DNA from: Ruegeria profundi
GTDB taxonomy: Bacteria > Pseudomonadota > Alphaproteobacteria > Rhodobacterales > Rhodobacteraceae
Reading direction: 5' to 3'
NCBI RefSeq assembly: GCF_001507545.1
Contig: NZ_LQBP01000003.1
Coordinates: 186,001-250,000 of the forward strand
Length of the DNA stretch: 64,000 bases
The position numbers and the translations under genes were made by a program. Numbering within the stretch: the first letter of the stretch is position 1; each line of letters opens with the position of its first letter. Under the pieces are notes generated by a model. That model ran no database searches. It was not told where the DNA came from and saw only the letters and a list, made by a program, of their open reading frames with translations. Positions 17,982 through 26,103 of the stretch are shown piece after piece.

Positions 17982-18007
17982 GCTGAAAGGCTCCCGCGCC
18001 CTGACGC

Positions 18008-18065
18008 TGCATCAAAGATGCATCGCCAAAGGCCTTGGGCCGGGCAGCCCGCTGACGCGGGCTGC
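18008..18065. repeat. Pair of hairpins between convergent genes
   Basis: TGCATC-AAA-GATGCA at 18008-18022 and the 9-bp GC-rich stem GCAGCCCGC (18044-18052) with GCGGGCTGC (18057-18065) lie in the 92-bp gap between purD and the convergent FG-GAP gene. No T-run follows, so a standard terminator is not proven; a bidirectional transcript-end structure is the likely role. Confidence 0.55.
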
Positions 18066-18073
18066 GGGCGCTA

Positions 18074-18819
18074 TCAATCTGAGCAGTTCAGGGCTTGTTT
18101 CATTGTTTGAGGGTTAAACGAGGTCAGAACCTCGGTGGTCCAGCCCTGAAGATAGCTGACGCTGACGATCTGATGCCAATCGGCGCTGACGACAATCAGT
18201 TCGAGGCCACGACCGCAATCCCGGATGCCACCGGTGATGAAGTCTTGGCCGATACGGTGATTGGTAAGGCCGGGCAGGGTGGCAATTTCCGTTAACCCTC
18301 CATTCTGAAAACGCCAGATGCGCAGCATCTTGGCTAGATGAGGACGGTCGATGTAAGCGATCTCGATATGTCCGTCGCCGTCCAGGTCGGCGGCTCCGAT
18401 TGGGGCGAGCCAGCGAAACCGGGTGCCGATATGGGGCGTCGCAGCGATTTTGTCGCCAGTGCTGTCATAGATTGCGAGTTGCGCGCCTGTACTGTCCTGA
18501 GACTCGACGACGATGACCTCTGAGGATCCATCTAAGTCCATATCCACCAGTCGCGGCTGAAGGTCTTCAAAGACCCTGTCGTGTGGCAATTGAATACGTA
18601 GCGTTTTGCCCTGAATCGTCAGCTCCAGCGCACCGTACTCGATGGTGTCGCCCAACACGCCATGAGCATAACGTGTGGTGGGGTCTGTAAAACGGGCATG
18701 AGTAATGCCATCAGCAACGGCAGGTGTTATCCCCGCCAACCAAGTGCACATCACCAGCACGGCGCCGCGGACCTGCACCCGCCGCAAGCGGGTCGGCAGA
18801 CGCGGCGCTTTGGAGAGCA

Positions 18820-18820
<1 letters not shown>
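18074..18820 (-). CDS. Secreted FG-GAP/VCBS-like repeat protein
   Basis: This 248-residue protein has an N-terminal signal sequence (about residues 15-36, VRGAVLVMCTWLAGITPAVA) and calcium-binding-like repeats typical of FG-GAP/VCBS beta-propeller proteins: VDMDLDGSSEVIVVES and AADLDGDGHIEIAYID. It therefore probably folds as a small propeller in the periplasm or at the surface. The binding partner is unknown. Its start overlaps the stop of the ferredoxin gene (ATGA), so the two are coupled, which is curious because their locations differ. Confidence 0.75.
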
Positions 18821-19209
<389 letters not shown>

Positions 19210-19253
19210 TCATTTGCGACTCATCGCGCCGTGTCTGGACTTTCCTGCCGTTT

Positions 19254-19268
19254 GTTCTATTTTTGTTC
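19254..19268 (+). promoter_or_regulatory. LexA (SOS) box
   Basis: GTTC at 19254-19257 and GTTC at 19265-19268 are separated by exactly seven bases (TATTTTT). GTTC-N7-GTTC is the known alphaproteobacterial LexA operator. It lies two bases upstream of the ATG of the dnaE2 fragment, a gene class normally under LexA control in this group. Confidence 0.7.
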
Positions 19269-19270
19269 TC

Positions 19271-19672
19271 ATGCTTGTTGTCACTCATCGCCCTGCGGCA
19301 TCGCACCGGGACTGGCCGCGCCCACCCGCCTGCTTGCCCTCGGATCGGCTGGACGACCCGCCCGAGGGCGCGCGCGTTGCCGTGGCCGGGCTGGTGATCC
19401 TAAGACAGAGGCCGGGGACGGCCAAAGGGGTGATCTTCCTTACGCTTGAGGATGAGACCGGCATCGTGAATGTGGTGGTTTGGCGCAAGATTTATGAACG
19501 CTTCCGTCGTGCAGTGATCTCGGGGCGGTTGTTGCGGGTTACGGGGCAGATGCAGCGGGCGCATTCGGTGACCCATGTGATCGCGGAAGAGATCGAGGAT
19601 ATCTCGGGGATGCTGGATGTGCTGGTACAGGAAGAGGGTAGGCGGACCTCTGCGGACAATAACAAAACATAA
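19271..19672 (+). pseudogene. dnaE2: C-terminal remnant of error-prone DNA polymerase DnaE2
   Basis: The 133-residue product from residue about 35 onward matches the C-terminal OB-fold end of DnaE2/ImuC: ARVAVAGLVILRQRPGTAKG, IFLTLEDETGIVNVVVW, SGRLLRVTGQMQRAHSVTH and VIAEEIEDIS. The intact polymerase is over 1000 residues, so more than 85 percent is missing, including the PHP and polymerase domains. The first 30 residues (MLVVTHRPAASHRDWP) are not recognisable as DnaE2 and may come from the start of another gene such as imuA. There is no Shine-Dalgarno before the ATG. A LexA box sits at its start. I infer an internal deletion of an imuA-imuB-dnaE2 cassette; a functional small OB protein cannot be excluded. 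Confidence 0.7.
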
Positions 19673-19790
19673 TCAAATAGAAGCATAATAATATAAAACA
19701 AAACAGTTACTTAAGCTGAAAAAAGAGTGCTGTATAGTGTTAACAGCTCACTTGGTGAGAGCTTCTGTTGTAACTGCGTCTGAGGTCGAA
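19673..19790 (+). promoter_or_regulatory. AT-rich leader of the Hint-domain gene
   Basis: About 80 bases here are strongly A-rich in contrast to the surrounding DNA, and TATAGT at 19733-19738 is a plausible -10 element about 55 bp before the start codon. No good -35 was found at the usual distance. The composition suggests an UP-element-like or foreign promoter. Confidence 0.35.
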
Positions 19791-20876
19791 ATGGCTACTT
19801 ATTCCTACATCGGATACTCACCTGATATTATTCTGGGTGTGGGGGGGTTCGAACAAGAGATTATGCTGGATGAGAGCTTTGACCCGGGCGAGGACCGCCG
19901 CGTCTTCAATGTTGTGGATCAAGCAGGACCGGTGCCGATTGCGAATGGAGATCCGGACACTGGCACGATCTTCGACGGTAACCGCATCAATTTCGTAGAA
20001 GGTGATGACGCAACCCAACAAGGGACAGTGACCGATATTGCCGGGAACAACATTCCAGGGCTGACCCCGGGCGGTGATATCTTCCTTCAAACAAATTTCC
20101 AGATCATGAATCCGGAAGGGGACACAATTAATTTCTACAGTGTAGAAGTTGACGGTGTTCTTGCTGGATACGTGACGTCCGAACCTTTGGTTCCGGGGGT
20201 CGTTTATACGTACATTTTCAGAGACGTTGGTCCCAATAACGCGCCGGACACCACGGACCCAACTGCGCTTGTCGATGTTCCGTGCTTTGTTCAGGGTACA
20301 TTGATCCAAACACCCAAAGGTGAAACCGCTGTCGAACGTCTAGAGGTTGGTGATCTGGTCGTAACGGCAGATGGGCAGGCAAAAGAAATCCGTTGGATTG
20401 GATCCCGCATCGTTGACGTTTCACGCGCGGATGCACTTCATCTGAGGCCGATACGGATTGCAAAAGGAGCATTGGCTGAAGGTGTGCCTGGCAGCGATCT
20501 TTTCGTGTCGCCAAATCACCGCATTCTGATGCCCGCAGCAGATATGCAGTTGCTGTTCGAAGAGGCTGAGGTGCTGGTGCCGGCAAAATTCCTGTTGGGC
20601 CTTCACGGCGTCGATGTTGTGGCCGACGCACAGCGGGTGTCTTACTATCACTTCATCTTTGATGAGCACGAGATCGTGATTTCTAACGGAGCTCAAACCG
20701 AAAGCCTGTTTCCGGGTGATATCGCCCTAAGCGGAATGGGACACGAGGGCCGCGTAGAGCTGTTGGAACTCTTTCCTGATCTTTCTGATGTGTCACGTCC
20801 GGAATACGGCCCAACAGCGGCCAAGGTTTTGTGCAAACACGAGGCCAAGCTGTTGGTATCACGCTACGTCCGGTAG
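19791..20876 (+). CDS. Hint-domain (Hedgehog/intein-type) protein
   Basis: This 361-residue protein has an acidic N-terminal region of about 160 residues, low in cysteine and lysine, and a C-terminal Hint_2 domain starting at PCFVQGTLIQTPKGETAVE. Cys165 is the candidate nucleophile; EVGDLVVTADG and VSPNHRILM supply the usual block and His. Such proteins are common and multicopy in Roseobacter genomes; they look exported (acidic, no classical signal peptide, type I secretion-like) and may self-process, but their role is unknown. The start ATG has GAGGT upstream at 19782. It lies in an AT-rich promoter context unlike the neighbours. Confidence 0.8.
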   Translation: MATYSYIGYSPDIILGVGGFEQEIMLDESFDPGEDRRVFNVVDQAGPVPIANGDPDTGTIFDGNRINFVEGDDATQQGTVTDIAGNNIPGLTPGGDIFLQTNFQIMNPEGDTINFYSVEVDGVLAGYVTSEPLVPGVVYTYIFRDVGPNNAPDTTDPTALVDVPCFVQGTLIQTPKGETAVERLEVGDLVVTADGQAKEIRWIGSRIVDVSRADALHLRPIRIAKGALAEGVPGSDLFVSPNHRILMPAADMQLLFEEAEVLVPAKFLLGLHGVDVVADAQRVSYYHFIFDEHEIVISNGAQTESLFPGDIALSGMGHEGRVELLELFPDLSDVSRPEYGPTAAKVLCKHEAKLLVSRYVR

Positions 20877-20888
20877 GTATTGGGCGCG

Positions 20889-21578
20889 TCAGCGTTTAAA
20901 CAAATTGTCCTGAGCTTGCTTGCTGCTATGGTCGCCGCGCAACTCTGCGTGCAGCGCGCGCCCGGCTTGTACCCCGGGACGGGCACTGACCGTTTCTAAC
21001 CATCGGGCAAGGTTGGGTTTATCCTCAAGAGTTTGCTGCTGGCCTTCCCACAAGCTCGCCCATCCCCAGATCGACATATCGGCGATGGAATAGAAATCGC
21101 CCGCGACATATTCATTCTCGGCCAGCCGCCGGTCGAGTACGCCATAAAGGCGCCCGACCTCGGTGCGGTAGCGGTCCTTGGCGTATGGCAGATCTTGCGG
21201 AGGATCCATGTTCGGGGCGTATTTCAGGAAATGATGCGCCTGGCCAGCCATCGGCCCGAGGCCGCCCATCTGCCACATCAACCATTCTTCGACGGCGATA
21301 CGCTCTCGCTGTGTCTGGCCATAAAAGCGGCCAGTTTTGCGGGCGAGGTACATCAGGATCGCACCGCTTTCAAAGACCGAGATCGGAGCACCGTCCGGGC
21401 CATCAGGGTCTACGATGGCAGGCATCCGATTGTTGGGGGCGATCTTCAGAAATTCAGGATCGAACTGATCGCCTTTTCCGATATTGATCAGGTGGGTGGT
21501 ATAGGGCAGCTCCATCTCTTCCAAAGCGATGGATGCTTTCCAGCCATTCGGCGTGGGCCAGAAGTACAGGTCGATCAT
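20889..21578 (-). CDS. Glutathione S-transferase, YfcG/YghU-like
   Basis: This 229-residue protein starts at the ATG after a strong AAGGAG and begins with FWPTPNGWKASIALEEMELP, then APNNRMPAIVD and the SGAILMYLARKTGRFY glutathione-binding helix. These traits fit the nu-class GSTs such as YfcG and YghU, which reduce disulfides or peroxides with glutathione. It converges on the Hint-domain gene with a 12-bp gap. The class is probable, the substrate unknown. Confidence 0.85.
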   Translation of the reverse strand: MIDLYFWPTPNGWKASIALEEMELPYTTHLINIGKGDQFDPEFLKIAPNNRMPAIVDPDGPDGAPISVFESGAILMYLARKTGRFYGQTQRERIAVEEWLMWQMGGLGPMAGQAHHFLKYAPNMDPPQDLPYAKDRYRTEVGRLYGVLDRRLAENEYVAGDFYSIADMSIWGWASLWEGQQQTLEDKPNLARWLETVSARPGVQAGRALHAELRGDHSSKQAQDNLFKR

Positions 21579-21906
21579 GATATCTCCTTGGGGTTGGAGT
21601 AGGATCATGAGGCTTTCTGTGCAAACGGCAAGATGTCTTCTGGGCTGGGCAGGGCAAAAAGCCGTGACCAGCGACGGTTGTGGATTGCGGTCAATTCTCT
21701 AGGCAAATTGGGCTGACTTAACCGATCTTGATTGCACACCCGCAGCACTCCGGGGTGGGTGTAGCTGAACCAATGACAATCGGGACGCTTCGGTGCCGTT
21801 CTGGAGTAGGTCATGCGCGACAGGTGGTTGAGCGTTCGGCTTTCCTATCGCTATGACGCTTTGGTGAAAGGACAGTTACAGAACCGTGACGTTGCCCCTG
21901 TCAGGG
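21579..21906. other. Intergenic stretch without supported gene
   Basis: About 330 bp lie between the GST start and the metZ promoter. A 69-codon reverse-strand frame at 21605-21814 exists but has no ribosome binding site, no recognisable family and an odd composition. I see no RNA gene or clear operator in this part. Confidence 0.5.
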
Positions 21907-21935
21907 TTGACGCATTCGCGCATGCGGCGTAATTG
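21907..21935 (+). promoter_or_regulatory. metZ promoter
   Basis: TTGACG at 21907-21912 and TAATTG at 21930-21935 are spaced by 17 bp. The predicted transcript start near 21942 falls just before the riboswitch aptamer, which fits very well. Confidence 0.7.
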
Positions 21936-21944
21936 CAACATCAC

Positions 21945-22001
21945 TACGTGGCGATTTGTTACCGGATTGCGGGCCACGCTAAACGAAACCGCTAAAAGGT
22001 C
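21945..22001 (+). promoter_or_regulatory. SAM-II riboswitch
   Basis: The element matches the SAM-II (metA motif) aptamer. Stem P1 is CGTGGC (21947-21952) with GCCACG (21973-21978). The loop carries GATTTGTTACCGGATTGC, close to the conserved SAM-II loop, and the 3' segment ends GCTAAAAGGT (21991-22000), whose GGT can pair with ACC (21961-21963) to form the H-type pseudoknot. SAM-II elements in alphaproteobacteria control methionine genes such as metA and metZ; this one precedes metZ. Binding of S-adenosylmethionine is expected to lower metZ expression. Confidence 0.9.
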
Positions 22002-22007
22002 AGGATG

Positions 22008-22045
22008 AAAGGCCCCTTTCGCTTGACCGCGTCTGGGGTTTTTTT
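22008..22045 (+). terminator. Terminator-like hairpin in the metZ leader
   Basis: CCCC (22013-22016) pairs with GGGG (22035-22038), with an inner CGC/GCG pair across a symmetric 3x3 internal loop, and seven T follow at 22039-22045. A second hairpin, GCCCGTG (22049-22055) with CACGGGC (22061-22067), sits just before the GAGGAAAG ribosome binding site. Their location between aptamer and metZ suggests riboswitch-linked attenuation. Confidence 0.55.
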
Positions 22046-22080
22046 GATGCCCGTGCCAGACACGGGCCGAGAGGAAAGAT

Positions 22081-23271
22081 ATGAGCGAGAGCTGGAACAA
22101 ACGCACCCAAGCCGTCCATGGTGGCATCCGCCGCAGCCAGTACAACGAGGTCAGCGAGGCGATTTTCCTAACCCAAGGGTTCGTCTATGAAAATGCCGAA
22201 CAGGCTGAGGCTCGGTTTCTGGAATGTGGCCCGGATGAGTTCATTTATGCCCGCTACGGCAACCCAACAGTATCGATGTTCGAACAGCGCATTGCCATGT
22301 TGGAGGGGGCCGAGGATGCCTTTGCAACCGCGTCTGGCATGGCGGCGGTTAACGGCGCGCTGACTTCGATGCTGAAGGCCGGGGACCATATTGTGTCCGC
22401 CAAAGCACTGTTTGGGTCGTGCCTTTACATCGTTGAGAATATTCTGACCCGTTTCGGCGTGGATGTGAGTTTTGTCGATGGTACCGACCTTGCGCAGTGG
22501 AAGGCAGCGATCCGTCCGGACACGAAGGCGGTTTTCTTTGAGTCCATGTCGAACCCGACGCTTGAAGTGATTGACATCGCTGCGGTTGCGAAACTGGCCC
22601 ATGAGGTCGGGGCAGTTGTGATTGTGGACAATGTTTTCTCTACTCCGGTCTTCTCCCGTGCGATTGAGCAGGGGGCCGATGTGGTTGTGTACTCAGCGAC
22701 CAAACATATTGACGGGCAGGGGCGGGCGCTGGGTGGTGTCATTTTGGGCACTCAGGACTTTATCCGCGGCACGGTCGAGCCATACCTTAAGCACACTGGC
22801 GGGGCGCTCAGCCCGTTCAACGCCTGGATCATGTTGAAAGGGCTTGAGACAATGGCCCTGCGGGTCAACGCACAGGTCGATACCGCCCAGATCGTTGCTG
22901 AGGCACTTGAAGGCCACCCCGCGCTTGAGCGGACGCTGTATCCGGGGCTGAAAACCCATTCGCAGAATGCGCTGGTGCAGACCCAACTGGGTGGCAGGGG
23001 CGGCACGGTACTGTCCCTGGATATCAAGGGCGGGAAAAAGGCGGCGTTTGCCTTTCTGAACGCGCTGAGAATTCCGATTATTTCCAACAACCTCGGTGAC
23101 TCCAAGTCGATAGCGACCCATCCCGCCACAACCACCCATCAGCGCCTGATTGACGACCAGAAAGCTGAGCTGGGCATCACGCCCGGCCTGATCCGCCTGT
23201 CCATCGGTTTGGAGGACGCAGGCGATCTGCTGTCCGATATCAAGCAGGCACTGGACGCGTCGCAAAAGTGA
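22081..23271 (+). CDS. metZ: O-succinylhomoserine sulfhydrylase
   Basis: MetZ makes homocysteine directly from O-succinylhomoserine and sulfide, using PLP. The 396-residue protein is a Cys/Met-metabolism PLP enzyme: YARYGNPTVSMFEQRIAMLE near the N-terminus, the Schiff-base lysine in SATKHIDGQGRALGG, and SLGDSKSIATHPATTTH-like end (here NLGDSKSIATHPATTTHQ). The HIDGQGRALGG stretch is typical of MetZ rather than cystathionine gamma-synthase. It has a good GAGGAAAG site and is preceded by promoter, SAM-II riboswitch and terminator-like hairpin, which supports a role in methionine synthesis. Confidence 0.93.
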   Translation: MSESWNKRTQAVHGGIRRSQYNEVSEAIFLTQGFVYENAEQAEARFLECGPDEFIYARYGNPTVSMFEQRIAMLEGAEDAFATASGMAAVNGALTSMLKAGDHIVSAKALFGSCLYIVENILTRFGVDVSFVDGTDLAQWKAAIRPDTKAVFFESMSNPTLEVIDIAAVAKLAHEVGAVVIVDNVFSTPVFSRAIEQGADVVVYSATKHIDGQGRALGGVILGTQDFIRGTVEPYLKHTGGALSPFNAWIMLKGLETMALRVNAQVDTAQIVAEALEGHPALERTLYPGLKTHSQNALVQTQLGGRGGTVLSLDIKGGKKAAFAFLNALRIPIISNNLGDSKSIATHPATTTHQRLIDDQKAELGITPGLIRLSIGLEDAGDLLSDIKQALDASQK

Positions 23272-23748
23272 TATCTGCTGCCCTGAAGCGGTTGAACCGC
23301 TTTGGGGCGCCCTGATCAGGTTCGGCCATAAAACCCCATCCATTACCTATCCTAAATGATTACGCTTGGGTTCTCATAGCAAGAGAACACTGTAATCAAG
23401 CGCGCGGTATCTCTGAGCACCGTTGTCACCCGGTGTGTGTTGATTTTGACCTTGAAAACGTTCAGTAATCCGGGATTGAGTGCTTGCAAGCCGACGGCCT
23501 GTGGCAAACCCATTTGTGATGCGCCCACAAACCGTGTCTCCGGCGTCGATGGTCGGCATGCTACGGGCGATCTATCGGGTGTCGCAGCTTGAATAAATGC
23601 GGAACGTCAGGTCGCAGGTGTTTGGAGTGTGACGGTTTTATGCTGGGTTTTTTAAATCCGGACTGATATCCCGCACGTATCGGGCTAAACTAGTAATTGA
23701 ACCCTCGACATCTATTTTAGTGATCGACCAACCAGGGAACCCCGGCTT
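23272..23748. other. Intergenic region with nested inverted repeat
   Basis: The 477 bp between metZ and folE2 have no convincing gene. AAGCGG-TTGAA-CCGCTT at 23286-23302 could end metZ transcripts but lacks a T-run. A nested structure lies at 23358-23402: GATTAC/GTAATC outside and GTTCTC/GAGAAC inside, with CGCTTG/CAAGCG as an alternative outer stem. The rest is featureless to me. The folE2 promoter must lie in the last 100 bp, but no box stands out. Confidence 0.5.
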
Positions 23749-24852
23749 ATGAACGTCCATCCCCGCAACATTGATGACGCACCTGACACTGACGAGGCCA
23801 CTGCGGCGCTGAAAACGCTCCGTAAGTGGGCTCAGACCGCGACCGAGGCCGAGATCAGCCAGCTTGATCCAGCCATCGCGCGCCTTGTGCCGGGGTTGGT
23901 TCCCATGAACTATCCGACCCTTTCGCGCGACTATCCCGAGGGTTTTCAGGTCGACAAGGCGTATCGCGCGACTCTGCCGGACCTGCAAAATGGTCCGTCC
24001 AGCCTGATCCGCGGGGCCAAGCAGCAGATTCAGCATGTGGGGATTTCCAACTTCCGCCTGCCGATCCGGTTTCACCGCAAACATGGTGAGGATCTGACGC
24101 TTGAGACATCCGTGACCGGTACGGTCAGTCTCGATGCCGATAAGAAGGGCATCAACATGTCCCGGATCATGCGCTCGTTCTACAAACATGCCGAGCGGAC
24201 ATTTAGTTTTGAGGTCATGGAAGCCGCACTGGATGACTATCTAACCGATCTGGACAGCTTTGACGCGCGTTTGCAGATGCGCTTCTCTTACCCTGATCGG
24301 GTGAAAAGCCTGCGGTCGGGGTTAGAAGGATACCAGTATTACGACATTGCCTTGGAACTGGTTGAACAGAATGGTGTACGCCAAAAGATCATGCATCTGG
24401 ACTACGTCTATTCATCGACCTGTCCGTGTTCTTTGGAATTGAGCGAGCATGCGCGCGCGACGCGGGGACAGCTCGCGACACCGCATTCGCAACGTTCGGT
24501 CGCGCGGATTTCGGTCGTTCTGGATTGCGATGCAGACTGCCTTTGGTTCGAAGACTTGATTGCGCTCTGCCGCCGTGCGGTTCCGACGGAAACTCAGGTC
24601 ATGGTCAAGCGCGAAGACGAGCAAGCCTTTGCCGAGTTGAACGCCGCCAACCCGATCTTTGTCGAAGACGCAGCCCGCCTTTTCTGTGCTGAGCTTCTGG
24701 CAGATCATCATGTTGGTGACTTCCGCGTTGTAGCCAGCCATCAGGAAAGCCTTCACAGTCATGACGCGGTATCGGTTCTGACCGAAGGTCTTACCTTTGT
24801 CTCAGCCAGTCTCGATCCGCGCCTGTTCTCGACCTTGTTTCACGTCGGGTGA
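23749..24852 (+). CDS. folE2: GTP cyclohydrolase I, FolE2 type
   Basis: FolE2 converts GTP to dihydroneopterin triphosphate, the first step of folate synthesis, and can work with metals other than zinc. The 367-residue protein shows the diagnostic STCPCSLELSEHARATRGQ with the catalytic cysteine and the following PHSQRSVARI, the VGISNFRLPI region and the C-terminal LDPRLFSTLFHVG. Where both types exist, folE2 is often Zur-regulated; I did not see a clear Zur box. folB and folP are 17 kb downstream. Confidence 0.93.
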   Translation: MNVHPRNIDDAPDTDEATAALKTLRKWAQTATEAEISQLDPAIARLVPGLVPMNYPTLSRDYPEGFQVDKAYRATLPDLQNGPSSLIRGAKQQIQHVGISNFRLPIRFHRKHGEDLTLETSVTGTVSLDADKKGINMSRIMRSFYKHAERTFSFEVMEAALDDYLTDLDSFDARLQMRFSYPDRVKSLRSGLEGYQYYDIALELVEQNGVRQKIMHLDYVYSSTCPCSLELSEHARATRGQLATPHSQRSVARISVVLDCDADCLWFEDLIALCRRAVPTETQVMVKREDEQAFAELNAANPIFVEDAARLFCAELLADHHVGDFRVVASHQESLHSHDAVSVLTEGLTFVSASLDPRLFSTLFHVG

Positions 24853-24856
24853 TCAA

Positions 24857-24880
24857 TATTGAGGCTCAAAAGCCTCAATA
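24857..24880 (+). terminator. Hairpin after folE2
   Basis: TATTGAGGCT and AGCCTCAATA form a perfect 10-bp stem with a CAAA loop, five bases after the folE2 stop. There is no T-run after it, so it may act as an mRNA 3' end stabiliser or a factor-dependent terminator. Confidence 0.6.
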
Positions 24881-24900
24881 CATCTGAATTGGCGAATTTT

Positions 24901-24933
24901 TGCCGCAGTGCAGCAATATTTCTGCACGCGCAG
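24901..24933 (+). promoter_or_regulatory. PhaR-type operator cluster
   Basis: CTGC-ACGC-GCAG at 24922-24933 matches the CTGC-N3/4-GCAG site described for PhaR, the polyhydroxyalkanoate-responsive repressor of Rhodobacter and Paracoccus. A second inverted repeat, TGCAG (24909-24913) with CTGCA (24922-24926), and TGCCGCAG at 24901 overlap it. The cluster lies about 185 bp before the Ala/Lys/Pro-rich gene, leaving a long leader that contains a CGTCC/GGACG hairpin. Confidence 0.5.
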
Positions 24934-25117
24934 TGCATTTCGCGATAAACTGGAACGGAATGCTGCCGTGGCGTGCGTGATCACGCCCCACTGAAAGGAA
25001 GCCGAGACGTGCGACGCCCCGGAACCTCAGGCCTCTGCACTCCGTCCGAGGGATCGGGACGGGTAACGGTTCTTCTTTCCTTTGATGGCTGCATTTCTTT
25101 CACAGGAGAAATGACTA

Positions 25118-26053
25118 ATGAACCCGATCACCCAACCGCTTGAGTTTCAGGCGGCGGCCATCCGTATGGCAGGTTATGCGATTAGCAACCAACTGAAGAT
25201 CATTCAGATTTTCACGACCTCGGCGATGGAGTTGCCATTCGTGCCGATGCAAGTTCTGAACGCGTCTTCGGCTACACCTGCGCAGGTGGTACCCACGACG
25301 AAAGCAAAGCCAAAGGCGGCCGCAGCCAAGCCTGCCGCTAAGTCCAGAAAGGCGGCAACAGCGAAGCCCAAGCCTAGTGTTCGTACCGCATCGCCAAAGG
25401 CCGAATCATCAGCGCCTGCAAAAAATGCCGAGCCGAAGCCGGCGACCCGCACGCGGCGCACTGCAACGACCAAAGCCGCAACCGGCCCTAAAACACAACA
25501 AAGTAAACCGGTCGCCAAAGCCGCAACTCCCAAGGTAGCGACGCGGCAAGCCCAACCCAAGGCTGCACCGAAGACTCAAGCTGCTAAACCCGCTGTTGCG
25601 AAGTCTGCTGCAAAACCGGCTGCCAAGCCCGCAACGCCGAAGGCCGCAACGCAAACCGCAAAACCCAAGGCTGCACCGAAAGCGCAAGCAGCCAAGCCTG
25701 CCGCGCCTAAGCCTGCCGCCAAGGCGGTGGCGCCAAAGGCCGCACTGAAGCCTGTTGAGGCGAAATCCGCCCAGAAAGCGGAAACGAAACCAGTCGAGTC
25801 GACAATCGCAACGAAGGCTGAAACGCCCAAAGTCAGCGAAATGCCCGCAGCCACCGAGCCTGCGGAAACCAATGTCGCGGTGTCCAAGCCCGCTGCGTCA
25901 CAATCCGAGAGTGTAGCTGCAGCAAATGCCACAACCTCGAAGACGGCAGCTCTCAAGATGGAAGATGCCAAACCTTCGGAACCTGTGCGCAAGACTCGTG
26001 CACCTTCGATGCCGCCCGCTATGCCCACACCTGTCAGTAAAACTGACGGCTAA
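25118..26053 (+). CDS. Ala/Lys/Pro-rich PhaF-like protein (short N-terminal domain plus H1-like tail)
   Basis: This 311-residue protein has about 50 ordinary, mostly amphipathic N-terminal residues (QPLEFQAAAIRMAGYAISNQ onward) and then about 240 residues of histone-H1-like low complexity built of AAKP, PKAA and KPAA units, becoming more acidic near the end. Pseudomonas PhaF has the same architecture, a granule-binding phasin domain plus an AAKP tail that holds DNA. The N-terminal part here is shorter than a full phasin domain. A PhaR-type site lies upstream. I infer a granule- or nucleoid-associated role; an unrelated nucleoid protein is the alternative. CAGGAG at 25102 supports the start. 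Confidence 0.65.
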   Translation: MNPITQPLEFQAAAIRMAGYAISNQLKIIQIFTTSAMELPFVPMQVLNASSATPAQVVPTTKAKPKAAAAKPAAKSRKAATAKPKPSVRTASPKAESSAPAKNAEPKPATRTRRTATTKAATGPKTQQSKPVAKAATPKVATRQAQPKAAPKTQAAKPAVAKSAAKPAAKPATPKAATQTAKPKAAPKAQAAKPAAPKPAAKAVAPKAALKPVEAKSAQKAETKPVESTIATKAETPKVSEMPAATEPAETNVAVSKPAASQSESVAAANATTSKTAALKMEDAKPSEPVRKTRAPSMPPAMPTPVSKTDG

Positions 26054-26103
26054 ACGGGACATCCGCTTGACTCGGTCGTGCAGGCGCGCCAACGCTGCGC
26101 CTC

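Noticed and set aside
21605..21814. 69-codon reverse frame between the GST gene and metZ
   Set aside because: No ribosome binding site, overlap with the GST leader, no recognisable family.
23374..23559. 61-codon reverse frame in the metZ-folE2 gap
   Set aside because: No ribosome binding site and no protein-like composition.
25271..26053. AAKP-rich stretch considered as non-coding repeat
   Set aside because: The frame stays open for 311 codons with a good ribosome binding site, and codon variety within the repeats argues for a selected protein.
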